Assembly: GCA_038235385.1 (NCBI GenBank)
Contig: JBBSTY010000025.1
Location: 1-32,702, forward strand
Origin: JBBSTY01 sp038235385
Lineage (GTDB): Bacteria > Actinomycetota > Acidimicrobiia > Acidimicrobiales > Acidimicrobilacustridaceae
Direction of reading: 5' to 3'
Length of the DNA stretch: 32,702 bases
Below are positions 1-8,359 of the stretch, in pieces (position 1 is the stretch's first letter; each line of letters starts with the position of its first letter). A model generated the notes under the pieces. It was not told the origin of the DNA and ran no database searches. It saw nothing but the letters and a program-made list of their open reading frames with translations. Position numbers and translations under genes: made by a program.

Positions 1-1
1 G

Positions 2-1036
2 CTCGAGGTGGTCGACGGCAACGACCCCACCAAGGTCATCGCGTCCTTCTCGGGCGCCCAGCTCGTGTCGGACAGCAACGACAACGGTGATGCCAATCGG
101 CTGCGCACCCTGCCGGCGGGCATGGCCACCACCACCGACATCGCCCCGCAGGAGAGCCGGGCGCTCTTCGTCGACTTCACCTTCGACACGCTCGCGGATG
201 CGCCCAAGGTGGTGCTGCACCACCTCTACGGCACGGGGTCGCCGGCCCCGCCGGCCCAGGAGGCCAAGCCGATCGACTACCTGACGACGCCGTTCAACAT
301 CGATGCCGGCACGCCGCGCGTCATCGCGCCGCCGCTGCGGGGCAACAACTGGATCGCGCTCAACGGCTGCTGCGAGCCGGGCTACGGCTTCCCGCACCGC
401 ACCTCGCTCAACTCGGTCAACGGCAAGCTCAACAACAGCCAGCGATACGCCATCGACTGGAAGCGGGTCAACGACCAGGGCGAGTTCTACACCGGCGACA
501 AGACCAAGAACGAGGACTACGTCGATTACGGCGCTGACGTCTACGCCGTGGCCGACGGGACCGTCGTCGGGGTGCTCGACGACGTCGAGGCCAACGCTCC
601 GGGGATCCTCCCCGCCCAGGACCCGGTGCTCGCGGCCAAGCTCACCGTCGAGAACGTCGACGGGAACCATGTGATCCTCGACCTCGGCGACGGCGTCTAC
701 GCCATGTACGCCCACTTCATCAAGGGGTCGATCAAGGTCCAGGTCGGCGACGAGGTCAAGGCGGGCGACAAGATCGCCGAGCTGGGCAACACCGGCAACG
801 CCAACGCGTCCCACCTCCACTTCCAGCTGATGGACGGACCGACGCTGCTCGGATCGAACGGCCTGCCCTACGTGTTCGACCGCTTCGTCTACGACGGCCA
901 GGTCCCGCCGGCGCTGATCATGAACGCCGACGACTACCTCACGGGCACGTTCCTCGAGGGGAAGCTGGCCCAGGGCGAGCCCCGCACGGAGCAGCTCCCG
1001 CTGCTGCAGACGATCGTCGACTTCCCCGACGCTTGA
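2..1036 (+). CDS. M23-family metallopeptidase (LytM/DUF-like), 5' truncated
   Basis: C-terminal 344 residues of a protein that begins before the window; the frame is open to the first base, so the GTG at 8 is probably internal. M23 peptidases are zinc endopeptidases that usually cut peptidoglycan cross-bridges outside the membrane. Seen: a carbohydrate/β-rich N-terminal part, then RYAIDW (about residue 150), a GTVVGV strand, YAHF, the GDEV-AGDKIAELGNTGN hairpin and the metal-binding pair SHLHFQ (about 270). The usual first His of HxxxD is Arg here (QRYAID), as in a subset of M23 proteins; a His about 20 residues earlier (FPHRT) could be involved, which is inference. The N-terminal part contains a CC pair. 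Any signal peptide lies outside the window. The gene runs into a convergent diguanylate cyclase gene through a strong inverted repeat. Confidence 0.82.
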   Translation, partial: LEVVDGNDPTKVIASFSGAQLVSDSNDNGDANRLRTLPAGMATTTDIAPQESRALFVDFTFDTLADAPKVVLHHLYGTGSPAPPAQEAKPIDYLTTPFNIDAGTPRVIAPPLRGNNWIALNGCCEPGYGFPHRTSLNSVNGKLNNSQRYAIDWKRVNDQGEFYTGDKTKNEDYVDYGADVYAVADGTVVGVLDDVEANAPGILPAQDPVLAAKLTVENVDGNHVILDLGDGVYAMYAHFIKGSIKVQVGDEVKAGDKIAELGNTGNANASHLHFQLMDGPTLLGSNGLPYVFDRFVYDGQVPPALIMNADDYLTGTFLEGKLAQGEPRTEQLPLLQTIVDFPDA

Positions 1037-1050
1037 TTCGGCGCCGGGCC

Positions 1051-1096
1051 GGCTGAGCGCTGACGGCTGACCTGACCAGCCGTCGGTCGCTCAGCC
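1051..1096. terminator. Bidirectional terminator-like inverted repeat between convergent genes
   Basis: GGCTGAGCG then CTGACGGCTG (1051-1069) pair with CAGCCGTCGG, T, CGCTCAGCC (1077-1096) around a 7-base loop, giving about 19 nearly continuous pairs. It lies just after the peptidase stop and covers the stop codon of the facing gene. No T-tract follows, as is common in high-GC actinobacteria. Confidence 0.6.
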
Positions 1097-2806
1097 CGAC
1101 GCCACCACGACCTGGCCACGTCCGCTGCGCTTGGCCTCGTACATCGCGGCATCAGCCGACCGGAGCAGCGACTCGGGTGTCGGCGCCGGGCCGTCGAGAT
1201 CAGCGCCCCAGGTCAGCGCGATCCCGATGCTCGCACCGATGATCACCGGCTCACCCTCGACCAGCATCGGATCGTCGAGGACGGTGCTGATGCGTCCGGC
1301 CACCTCGATGGCTTCGGTCGCATCGGGGAGCTTCTCGACCACGACGACGAACTCGTCGCCTCCGTAGCGGCTCACGGTGTCACCTGGGCGCACGGCATCA
1401 CGCAGGCGATGGGCGATCCGGCGGAGCACCTCGTCGCCGGTTGCATGGCCTCGGCGGTCGTTCAGCGTCTTGAAGTCGTCGAGGTCGATGAACAGCACGG
1501 CGACCCCGAGCGCGGGTGCCGCGGCGACCTGAACCGCTCGGCTCAGGTCCTCGATCAGTCGACTCCGGTTCGGAAGCCCGGTGAGGGGGTCGTGCAACGC
1601 GCGGTGCTCCAGGCGCAGCTCACGTGCTTTGCGGTCGCTGATGTCCCGCAGGATCCATGAGTAGAACTCGACCTCGCCGGCCGCGTCTCGGTGACCGATG
1701 AGACGAGCCAACACGGCGAACTCGTTGCCGTCGGCATCGACCATGTGCAGATCACCGGTCCATCGCCCGGTGCGTCGGAGCTCGTCGAGCACCTCGTGGA
1801 AGACCCGGTGACGGTCGTCCTCGGTGAGCCAGGAACCGGGGACGTAGGCGTGCTCGAGGTTGCCGCGGAGGCCGGCGAACACCCGTCCGGCGCGGTTCAG
1901 GTGGAGCAACTGGCCGTTCGGGTCACAGATCCCGATGAGGTCGTCCGCCGCCTCCAGCACCTCGAGCAGGCGCTGCGCGTCGCGCTGCGCCTCCACGCGG
2001 GTGGTGATGTCGCGGTAGTTGACCACGATCCCCTCGATGGCGGGGTCGTCGAGCATGTTGGTGGCCGCGGCCTCGATCCAGCGCCACCCGTCGCGCAGCT
2101 CGGTCGGGACCGGCGCATCGGCTCGCTCGGTCGGTCGGATGCGAAACGTCCGCTGCATCGTGGTCTGCGGGTACCCGACGAGATCGGTGAGGGCGATGCG
2201 CAGCTCGTCGACGTCGTCGGGATGCACCCAATCGAAGCCGTTGTGCCCCAGGATGGCGCTCGGGGGCCGCGGTCCGAACAGGCCGCGGTCGGGGTTCACC
2301 TCGTCGACCGTCCCGTCGCCGCGGATGACCACGATGGCGTCGCTCGCATGGAGCACCAGCGAACGGAACCGCTTCTCGCTGCGTCGCAGGGTCCGTTCCT
2401 CGATCTCGCGGATGCGACGATCCTCCTGCTCGTTCTCGGTGCGCTCGGTCACCTCACGGAGGTAGAGCGCGAACCTCGCCGGCGCGATGTCGGCGACGCT
2501 CCCGAGATCGCCACCGACGACCTCGACCCAGCACCAGAGGCCGTCCTGTCGGCGCACGCGCACCATCGTCGGGAGGGTCGGGGCCGACGCGCCCAGCGCC
2601 AGGCCGAGGTTCTCGGCCGCGGCGGCGGAGTCGTCGGGATGCACCGAATCGAAGATGTTCCAACCCACGACCTCCGACGGCTCGTACCCGAGCATCGTCG
2701 TGATCCGGTCGCTGGCCCACACGATGCGCAGATCCTCACCGATGACGATCACGAGGTCGCTGCTGCGCTGCACGAGCGCACGAAGGAGCCCACCGTTGTC
2801 ATCCAC
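1091..2806 (-). CDS. Diguanylate cyclase with three PAS domains
   Basis: 571 residues. It should make cyclic di-GMP from two GTP in response to a PAS-sensed signal. Seen: PAS 1 (about 8-125, with WNIFDSVHPDD), PAS 2 (about 150-285, GFDWVHPDD), PAS 3 (about 290-410, ending in ILRDISDRK), then GGDEF (about 415-571) with HDPLTGLPNR, FIDLDDFK, an intact GGDEF and an RPGD I-site exactly five residues before it, so product inhibition is likely. There are no membrane segments or EAL/HD-GYP domain, so it is a cytosolic synthase. The frame stays open far upstream, but the start is taken as GTG 2806: homology begins there and a TAGTCT hexamer lies 7 bases before it, fitting a leaderless transcript. Divergent from pyruvate kinase. 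Confidence 0.9.
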   Translation of the reverse strand: MDDNGGLLRALVQRSSDLVIVIGEDLRIVWASDRITTMLGYEPSEVVGWNIFDSVHPDDSAAAAENLGLALGASAPTLPTMVRVRRQDGLWCWVEVVGGDLGSVADIAPARFALYLREVTERTENEQEDRRIREIEERTLRRSEKRFRSLVLHASDAIVVIRGDGTVDEVNPDRGLFGPRPPSAILGHNGFDWVHPDDVDELRIALTDLVGYPQTTMQRTFRIRPTERADAPVPTELRDGWRWIEAAATNMLDDPAIEGIVVNYRDITTRVEAQRDAQRLLEVLEAADDLIGICDPNGQLLHLNRAGRVFAGLRGNLEHAYVPGSWLTEDDRHRVFHEVLDELRRTGRWTGDLHMVDADGNEFAVLARLIGHRDAAGEVEFYSWILRDISDRKARELRLEHRALHDPLTGLPNRSRLIEDLSRAVQVAAAPALGVAVLFIDLDDFKTLNDRRGHATGDEVLRRIAHRLRDAVRPGDTVSRYGGDEFVVVVEKLPDATEAIEVAGRISTVLDDPMLVEGEPVIIGASIGIALTWGADLDGPAPTPESLLRSADAAMYEAKRSGRGQVVVASG

Positions 2807-2813
2807 CGAGAAC

Positions 2814-2819
2814 AGACTA
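2814..2819 (-). promoter_or_regulatory. -10 element TAGTCT of the diguanylate cyclase gene
   Basis: TAGTCT on the minus strand ends 7 bases before the GTG start, so transcription would begin at or beside the start codon. No clear -35 is visible and no Shine-Dalgarno fits. Confidence 0.5.
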
Positions 2820-2918
2820 CCGACGAGAGGTGTTCCGAGCCGCGGCGAGACGTTGCGGCGGACCGTCGCTGAACCGCCCGGTGAATTGGTCCGCCGCCCG
2901 CTCACCGGGGAAGCGACG

Positions 2919-2947
2919 TTGGCGGCAAGGGTCGATGCGAATACGTT
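2919..2947 (+). promoter_or_regulatory. Promoter of pyruvate kinase (TTGGCG-N17-TACGTT)
   Basis: TTGGCG at 2919-2924 and TACGTT at 2942-2947 are separated by 17 bases; the -10 ends 6 bases before the ATG. This is the best-formed sigma-70-type promoter in the window and predicts a leaderless mRNA. Confidence 0.6.
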
Positions 2948-2953
2948 TGGTGC

Positions 2954-4387
2954 ATGACCCGTCGCACCAAGATCATCGCCACCATCGGCCCCGCCTCGGA
3001 TTCGGAGGCGGTGCTGAAGGACATGATCGCGGCGGGCATGGATGTCGCCCGGATCGGTCTGGCGCACCAGGGACTCGACGTGGCGCTCGAGCGACTCCGG
3101 CGGATCCGGTCGGTGGCGACGGCGATGGATCGTGAGGTCGGCATCCTGGTCGACCTGCCCGGACCGAAGATCCGCGCGGGAGCGTTCCCGTCCGAGGGCG
3201 TCGGCCTGAACGACGGCGATGTGCTTCGCATGGTGCCGGGCAACGGGCCGTCCAACGCGGATGTGGTGGAGGTCGACTACGACGGGCTGCTGACCGATGT
3301 CCACCAGGGCGACATGCTCGGCTTCGGCGATGGTGCCGTCTCGGTGGAGGTCACGGGCGTCGAGGGCAACGCGCTGGTCACCCGCGTGATGCACGGTGGT
3401 CTGGTGATGGGTCGCCCCGGCGTGCACATCCCCTCTGATCGCCTGCGGGTCTCCACCCCGACCGACACCGATCTGCGCATGCTCGACGCGTTCGTGGAGG
3501 CGGACGTCGACATGGTCGCGCTCTCCTTCGTCCGATCGGCGCACGACGTCCGACGAGCCGGGGTCGAACCGCACCCGCGCGGCCCCCTCGTCGTCGCCAA
3601 GATCGAGACCCGCGCCGCGGTCGCCAACCTCGAGGGGATCATCGCCGCGTCGGGAGCGGTCATGGTCGCCCGCGGCGATCTCGGTGTCGAGCTCCCCATG
3701 GAGGACCTGCCGCACCTCCAGAAGGAGATCATCCGCAAGTGCATCGCCCTCGGCCGGCCGGCCATCACGGCCACCCAGATGCTGGAGTCGATGGTCCACG
3801 CCGCCATGCCGACCCGTGCGGAGGCCTCCGACATCGCCAACGCCGTGTTCGACGGTACCTCGGCGGTGATGCTCTCGGGCGAGACCGCCGTCGGCGTCGA
3901 CCCGGTCGCCGCCGTGGCGATGATGAGCAGGATCGCGGCGCGGGCCGACGAGAACTTCAACTACCGCGGTTGGGCGGGCCAGCTCGCGGAGATCTCGCTC
4001 AAGATCAGCGACGACACCCATGCGGCGGTCAGTGACGCCATGACCCTCGCGGCGTGGCGCGCGGCGGAGGAGACCGGCGCCAACGCCATCGTGTGCCTCA
4101 CGCGCACCGGGTTCACGGTGCGGTCCATCGCCCGGCTCCGTCCGGAGTGCCCGATCATCGCCTTCAGCCCCGACGAGCGCACCGTCCGGCAGTTGAGCCT
4201 GAGTTGGGGTGCCGAGGCGCACCTGATCGAACCGCTCCCCACCGACGAGATGATCGAGCGGGCACTGGAGATCGGTCGCCTCCGCGGCGATCTGCGCACC
4301 GGCGACCTCGTGGCGTTCCTCTCCGGTTCGGCGAGCCATCACGGACTCGCAACCGACACGCTCCGCCTGATGCGGGTGCCTTCCTGA
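2954..4387 (+). CDS. pyk: Pyruvate kinase
   Basis: 477 residues, a normal family length. It catalyses phosphoenolpyruvate + ADP to pyruvate + ATP, the last step of glycolysis, in the cytoplasm. Seen: N-terminal TKIIATIGPAS, DLPGPKIR (about 67-74), AKIETRAAV with the catalytic Lys, MVARGDLGVE, ITATQMLESM, PTRAEASDIANAVFDGT, MLSGETA, and the C-terminal domain with TRTGFTVRSIARLRP. Odd: the segment that is normally RLNFSHG reads RIGLAHQ (33-39), so Asn and Ser that help hold K+ in the muscle enzyme are Gly and Ala. The Lys in GPKIR is the residue associated with K+-independent pyruvate kinases, so a K+-independent enzyme is likely (inference). The ATG at 2954 is supported by homology and by the promoter spacing. 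Confidence 0.95.
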   Translation: MTRRTKIIATIGPASDSEAVLKDMIAAGMDVARIGLAHQGLDVALERLRRIRSVATAMDREVGILVDLPGPKIRAGAFPSEGVGLNDGDVLRMVPGNGPSNADVVEVDYDGLLTDVHQGDMLGFGDGAVSVEVTGVEGNALVTRVMHGGLVMGRPGVHIPSDRLRVSTPTDTDLRMLDAFVEADVDMVALSFVRSAHDVRRAGVEPHPRGPLVVAKIETRAAVANLEGIIAASGAVMVARGDLGVELPMEDLPHLQKEIIRKCIALGRPAITATQMLESMVHAAMPTRAEASDIANAVFDGTSAVMLSGETAVGVDPVAAVAMMSRIAARADENFNYRGWAGQLAEISLKISDDTHAAVSDAMTLAAWRAAEETGANAIVCLTRTGFTVRSIARLRPECPIIAFSPDERTVRQLSLSWGAEAHLIEPLPTDEMIERALEIGRLRGDLRTGDLVAFLSGSASHHGLATDTLRLMRVPS

Positions 4388-4688
4388 CCGATCGGTCCGC
4401 CAGGTCCCGGTCGGTCGGGGCGACGGGCGGTTCGCGTTGCGGGTACACTTGCGGCAGCGGATGACGGCCCACCCGCGTTCGCGGGTCGGAGGGCGGTCCT
4501 GCCAGCGGACACGGGTGTTCAGACCGCCCGGACAGCTTCGGGTGGCCGCGCCCCCCAGCCTCGTTCGAGCCGATCGTGCTCGTGGGCTGTCGGTGATTGG
4601 AGAAACCGGTCGATGCGAACCTCGATGGCACACCACGACGACACCTCGACGCGCTGGGGTCCGTCCCCGATCGTGGAGGGCCCGTCCC
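4388..4688 (+). ncRNA. Structured leader or small RNA before the SNF2 gene (candidate)
   Basis: This 301-base gap has a -10-like TACACT (4444-4449), predicting a start near 4456 and a leader of about 230 bases. Inverted repeats seen: ACCCGC/GCGGGT (4471-4486) with a GTTC loop; GGGCGGTC (4491-4498) with GACCGCCC (4522-4529), enclosing GGACA/TGTTC (4507-4520); CCGCCCG (4524-4530) with CGGGTGG (4539-4545), which excludes the previous stem; CAGCC/GGCTG enclosing CGAGC/GCTCG (4556-4589); and GGGG/CCCC (4656-4668) just before the GGAGGG ribosome site (4675-4680). The alternative pairings resemble a switch. I do not recognise an Rfam family; RNase P, SRP RNA and tmRNA signatures are absent. High GC makes chance stems common. 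Confidence 0.4.
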
Positions 4689-7600
4689 ATGACTGACACC
4701 ACCACCGCTCCGTCACCGGTTCGGTCCCTGCCGTTCGAGACGCTCGTCGAGCTCGAGGCCGTCGGCGAGGCCACGACGTCCCACCTCGACGCGCTCCGAG
4801 CCGATCCCGACGCCTGGCAGCGCACCCTCGAGCGACTGATCCTCGAGACCGAACGCGGTCTCGAATCGGTGCGATCGCTCGTCGGACCCGAGCGCGAGCA
4901 GGTGGTTGCGGACTTCGAGACCGAGCGCACGGCGCTGCGATCGTCGCTCGCCCGGCTCCGCGGCGAACCTGACCCGGTGCTCGAGGCCGAGCGACAGGCG
5001 CAGGGCCTCGCTCCCACCGAGATGCACGACCCGTCGATCATCGGCGTGCGGGCGCTGCAGACCTCGTGGTCACCCGGCCGGGTCGTGATGTGGGCGGCTG
5101 GCCCCGAGACCGTGCCCGCGAGCCACGACGACCTCCGCTCGCTGCTCGCCGCGGCCGGCGCCCCGATCGCCGCCTTCACCCCGCATGCGCCCGTCGCGCT
5201 GCCGGACGGGACCTTTGCCGACGCGCTCGTCGCACCGGTCGGCGACATCCTCGGCTGGCTCGTCGCGACCGGTGCCGATCAAGGACGCGACGCGGAGGAG
5301 ACGTCACAGGTCGAGGGCAACGGGGTCGCCGTTGCCGCGAGCATCCCGACCCAGCGCCAGGTGGGGGCCAGTCTCGCCTGGTTGGGAGGCGTGGCCATCT
5401 GGGCCGTGCACCTCACCATGCGAGGGTCGGTCGTTCCGCTCGTCAAGCAACGTCAGCGTGGCCGTCGCGGCAACGACGGCGCCGGTTCGTACACCGTCCG
5501 GTGGGCACCTGCGCTCATCGACCCCGCTCAGCTCAAGGCGGTCGCCGCGGCGATGCCCGGATCGGTCACGGCCATCGACGCCGGGGTCGACGCTCGAGCG
5601 GTGACCCGCTCGGCGCTCACCGGGATGGTCGACGCGATCTGCCGCGACGCGGCGAAGCGGGTCGAGGTGCCGGCCGCTCCGCCGCGCCCACGCACGAGCG
5701 CCGACATCTCCGAGGCCTTCCTCGGACGTCTCGATGGCAGCCAGTTCGATGCGCCGATCCGATTGGGCTCCGAGCTCGTCAACGATCTCGAGCGATGGGC
5801 CAAGCCGGTCACCGCGCAGAACGTCGTGCGCCTCGTCATCCAGTTGGATGCCCCGGACGAAGGCGGCGCGTGGCACCTCGCGGTGCTGGCACCGGCGAAG
5901 AGCAACCGTTTGCAGCCGGTCGAGGTGGCGATGGTCAACGCGGGTCAGCAGCGAGAGGTCATCGAGTCGCACCTCGCCCGACTCGAGCGCCTGCTCCCCG
6001 CGCTCCGTCGACCGGGGGGAACCCGCCGGGGCGAGGTCGTGTTGAGCCAGGCCGAGGCGTGGGAGCTCATGACCGAGACCGGCGCCGTCCTCGTCTCCGC
6101 CGGTTTCGACGTCCGCGTCCCTGCGCTCTCGCTCCGTCGGGCCACCCCGTCGTTGCGGATGATGGCCGATCCCCAGACGCAGTCCATGGTGGGGGCCCAG
6201 CAGCTGGCGAACGTGAGCTGGTCCGCCCTCTTCGACGACGTCGAGCTGTCGGCCTCCGACATCACCCGGCTCGCCGCCGAGGCCCGGCCGCTGGTGCGGT
6301 CCCGGGGCCGCTGGATCGAGCTGGACCACGCCGATCTGAAGGCGGCCGCAGAGGCGCTGGCCGAGCGCGCCTCCACCACCCAGCTCTCCGGCGCCGAGAT
6401 GCTCCGTCACGCCCTCGGCCTCGAGGGTTCGCCGCTCGCCGGTGGCATCACCATCGAAGGCGGCGGGTGGGCCGCAGACCTGCTCGAGCGCGCCGCGAAC
6501 GTGTCGACCGAACCGGCGGAGGCTCCGCCCGGCTTCGAGGGGGAGCTTCGCTCCTACCAGGGCGAGGCGCTGGCTTGGCTGTCGTTCCTCGACACCGCGG
6601 ACCTGGGCGGGTGCCTGGCGCTCGACATGGGCCTGGGCAAGACCCCGACGATGCTCGCCCACCTGCAGGCGACCGCCGGTTCCGGGCCGGCGCTGGTGAT
6701 CGCACCTCCGGCGGTCGTGGGCAACTGGGCGGCTGAGGCGCAACGCTTCACCCCGAACCTCAAGGTCGTGGTGCACCACGGCGCCAACCGGGCGGTTCCC
6801 CACCGGATCGCCAGCCAGGTCGCCCGGGCCGACGTCGTCATCTCCACCTACGGCACCGCAGTGCGCGATGTCGAGGCGCTCGAGAAGATCGCCTGGGATC
6901 GGTTGGTCCTCGACGAGGCCCAGGCCATCAAGAACCCGGCCAACGACACCGCCCAGCAGCTCCGACGCATCCCGGCCCGTTCGCGCATCGCGCTGACGGG
7001 CACGCCGATCGAGAACGGTCTCGGTGATCTCCACTCGATCCTGGACTTCACCAACCCGGGTCTCGTCGGTCCGCGCAACCCGTTCATCGTCCAGTTGTCC
7101 GGTGGCAGCGACGGTGAGGCGCGCAAGGGCGAGGGAGCCCTCCGCGCGCTCAACGGCATCCTCGTCTTCCGCCGCACGAAGAACGAGCCCGCCATCGCCG
7201 CCGAGCTCCCCGATCGCATCGACGAGCTCGACCACTGCGCGATGACCCCAGAGCAGATCGGGCTCTACCAGGCGGTGATCGATTCGCTCGTCACGGGTGC
7301 GGACAGCGAGGGGCTCGACGCCCGCAAGGGCCAGGTGCTCGCCGCCATCACCGCGCTGAAGCAGATCTGCAACCACCCGGCGGCCTACCACCAGGACGGG
7401 TCGCCGCTCGACGGTCGTTCGGGCAAGCTCGCCCGCCTCGAGGAGATCGTCGACACCGTGTTCGCGTCCGGTGAGCGCGTGCTCGTCTTCACCCACTTCG
7501 CCCAATGGGGCCAGCGCCTGGCCGAGCACCTCACCGACCGAACCGGCACTCCGGTCGCCTGCTACCACGGCGGGCTCTCCCGCTCGGCACGCGACCAGAT

Positions 7601-7979
7601 CATCACCGACTTCCAGAACGGTTCGGGACCCGGCGCCCTGGTGCTGTCGCTCAAGGCCGGGGGCACGGGGCTGAACCTCACCGCCGCCAGCCACGTCGTG
7701 CTGTACGACCGGTGGTGGAACCCGGCGGTCGAGGATCAGGCCCGGGACAGGGCCTGGCGCATCGGTCAGACCCGCACCGTCATCAGCCACCGCCTGGTGT
7801 GTCCCGGAACCGTCGACGAGCGCGTCGAGGAGGTCGTGGCGGGCAAGCGGCGCATCGCCGAACTGGTCCTGCCGAAATCGAGCTCGCTCGCCGATCTCGA
7901 CGCCGACCAGTTGCGGGTGGCCCTCGGCCTGCGGACCGACGAGCTCCTCACCGACGACGACATCGAGGTGCCCGCATGA
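4689..7979 (+). CDS. SNF2/Rad54-type DNA-dependent ATPase (HelZ-like)
   Basis: 1096 residues, close to mycobacterial HelZ in size and order. SNF2 ATPases translocate on duplex DNA and remodel protein-DNA complexes. Seen: a long N-terminal region (about 1-610) including the SNF2-associated bacterial domain; then RSYQGEALAWL, Walker A DMGLGKT (646-652), VISTYGT, motif II DEAQAIKN (742), LTGTPIENGLGDLHSI, then the second RecA lobe with VLVFTHFAQWGQRL, LSLKAGGTGLNLTAASHV, DRWWNPAVEDQARDRAWRIGQT split across motifs V and VI (about 1000-1025). Start ATG 4689 has GGAGGG 8 bases upstream. The same frame is open back to ATG 4461, but that stretch is Arg-rich and overlaps the hairpins, so I left it out. 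The stop overlaps the next gene (ATGA). Confidence 0.93.
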   Translation: MTDTTTAPSPVRSLPFETLVELEAVGEATTSHLDALRADPDAWQRTLERLILETERGLESVRSLVGPEREQVVADFETERTALRSSLARLRGEPDPVLEAERQAQGLAPTEMHDPSIIGVRALQTSWSPGRVVMWAAGPETVPASHDDLRSLLAAAGAPIAAFTPHAPVALPDGTFADALVAPVGDILGWLVATGADQGRDAEETSQVEGNGVAVAASIPTQRQVGASLAWLGGVAIWAVHLTMRGSVVPLVKQRQRGRRGNDGAGSYTVRWAPALIDPAQLKAVAAAMPGSVTAIDAGVDARAVTRSALTGMVDAICRDAAKRVEVPAAPPRPRTSADISEAFLGRLDGSQFDAPIRLGSELVNDLERWAKPVTAQNVVRLVIQLDAPDEGGAWHLAVLAPAKSNRLQPVEVAMVNAGQQREVIESHLARLERLLPALRRPGGTRRGEVVLSQAEAWELMTETGAVLVSAGFDVRVPALSLRRATPSLRMMADPQTQSMVGAQQLANVSWSALFDDVELSASDITRLAAEARPLVRSRGRWIELDHADLKAAAEALAERASTTQLSGAEMLRHALGLEGSPLAGGITIEGGGWAADLLERAANVSTEPAEAPPGFEGELRSYQGEALAWLSFLDTADLGGCLALDMGLGKTPTMLAHLQATAGSGPALVIAPPAVVGNWAAEAQRFTPNLKVVVHHGANRAVPHRIASQVARADVVISTYGTAVRDVEALEKIAWDRLVLDEAQAIKNPANDTAQQLRRIPARSRIALTGTPIENGLGDLHSILDFTNPGLVGPRNPFIVQLSGGSDGEARKGEGALRALNGILVFRRTKNEPAIAAELPDRIDELDHCAMTPEQIGLYQAVIDSLVTGADSEGLDARKGQVLAAITALKQICNHPAAYHQDGSPLDGRSGKLARLEEIVDTVFASGERVLVFTHFAQWGQRLAEHLTDRTGTPVACYHGGLSRSARDQIITDFQNGSGPGALVLSLKAGGTGLNLTAASHVVLYDRWWNPAVEDQARDRAWRIGQTRTVISHRLVCPGTVDERVEEVVAGKRRIAELVLPKSSSLADLDADQLRVALGLRTDELLTDDDIEVPA

Positions 7980-8308
7980 ACCGATCACGCTCGCGTCGAC
8001 GTTCGTCGAGCGGCTCACGATCGAACAGCGAACGCACCGGCACGGAGACGTCGAGCCGGCCGTTCTGGACGAGTCCTCCGGCCGAGGGCGACGTCGTGGA
8101 GACCGACCCGATCAGTCCGGTCTCCGATCCCGGTGCGATGGTGCGATCGCTGGGCCCACCACCCCTGTTCGGTGGCGGCGCCAACGCCGAGCACTACTTC
8201 GCCGCGGTGTACGACCGGGCGGCGATGCTGGCCGGCGCGCTGGCGGCGGCGAGCGGTCTGCTGGATCTCTCGGGCGACTCCGACGATCCCGACTCGTCGA
8301 CGCACTGA
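7976..8308 (+). CDS. Small protein coupled to the SNF2 ATPase, function unknown
   Basis: 110 residues. The ATG overlaps the SNF2 stop (ATGA), so translation is probably coupled and the two products may act together. The N-terminal 30 residues are a low-complexity Ser/Arg stretch that could bind nucleic acid; residues about 50-95 form an apparently ordered part with LGPPPLFGG, EHYFAAVYDRAAMLAGALAAASGLL split as a predicted amphipathic helix. The end is acidic. There is no signal peptide or catalytic motif. I recall similar small genes after SNF2 genes in other actinobacteria but cannot name a family. A role as an accessory or DNA-contacting subunit is inference. Confidence 0.65.
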   Translation: MNRSRSRRRSSSGSRSNSERTGTETSSRPFWTSPPAEGDVVETDPISPVSDPGAMVRSLGPPPLFGGGANAEHYFAAVYDRAAMLAGALAAASGLLDLSGDSDDPDSSTH

Positions 8309-8359
8309 GCGACGAACGGGCCGTGGGCCGGCGTGGCCGGTCCGTCGGGAACGGTGCGG

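Noticed and set aside
4388..4440. Palindrome GACCGATCGGTC at the pyruvate kinase stop as a terminator
   Set aside because: Only four pairs remain once a loop is allowed, and no supporting T-tract follows.
4461..4688. In-frame 76-residue N-terminal extension of the SNF2 protein from ATG 4461
   Set aside because: The stretch is Arg/Pro-rich without family similarity, overlaps several inverted repeats, and ATG 4689 has a good GGAGGG site.
2807..5248. Very long minus-strand open frame continuing upstream of the diguanylate cyclase
   Set aside because: It runs antisense through pyruvate kinase and the SNF2 start, has no domain, and is Arg/His/Gly-rich as expected from reading a high-GC gene backwards. 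Homology begins at 2806.
5304..8018. 900-codon minus-strand open frame opposite the SNF2 gene
   Set aside because: Its composition is that of an antisense frame and it shows no recognisable motif, whereas the plus strand has all helicase motifs.
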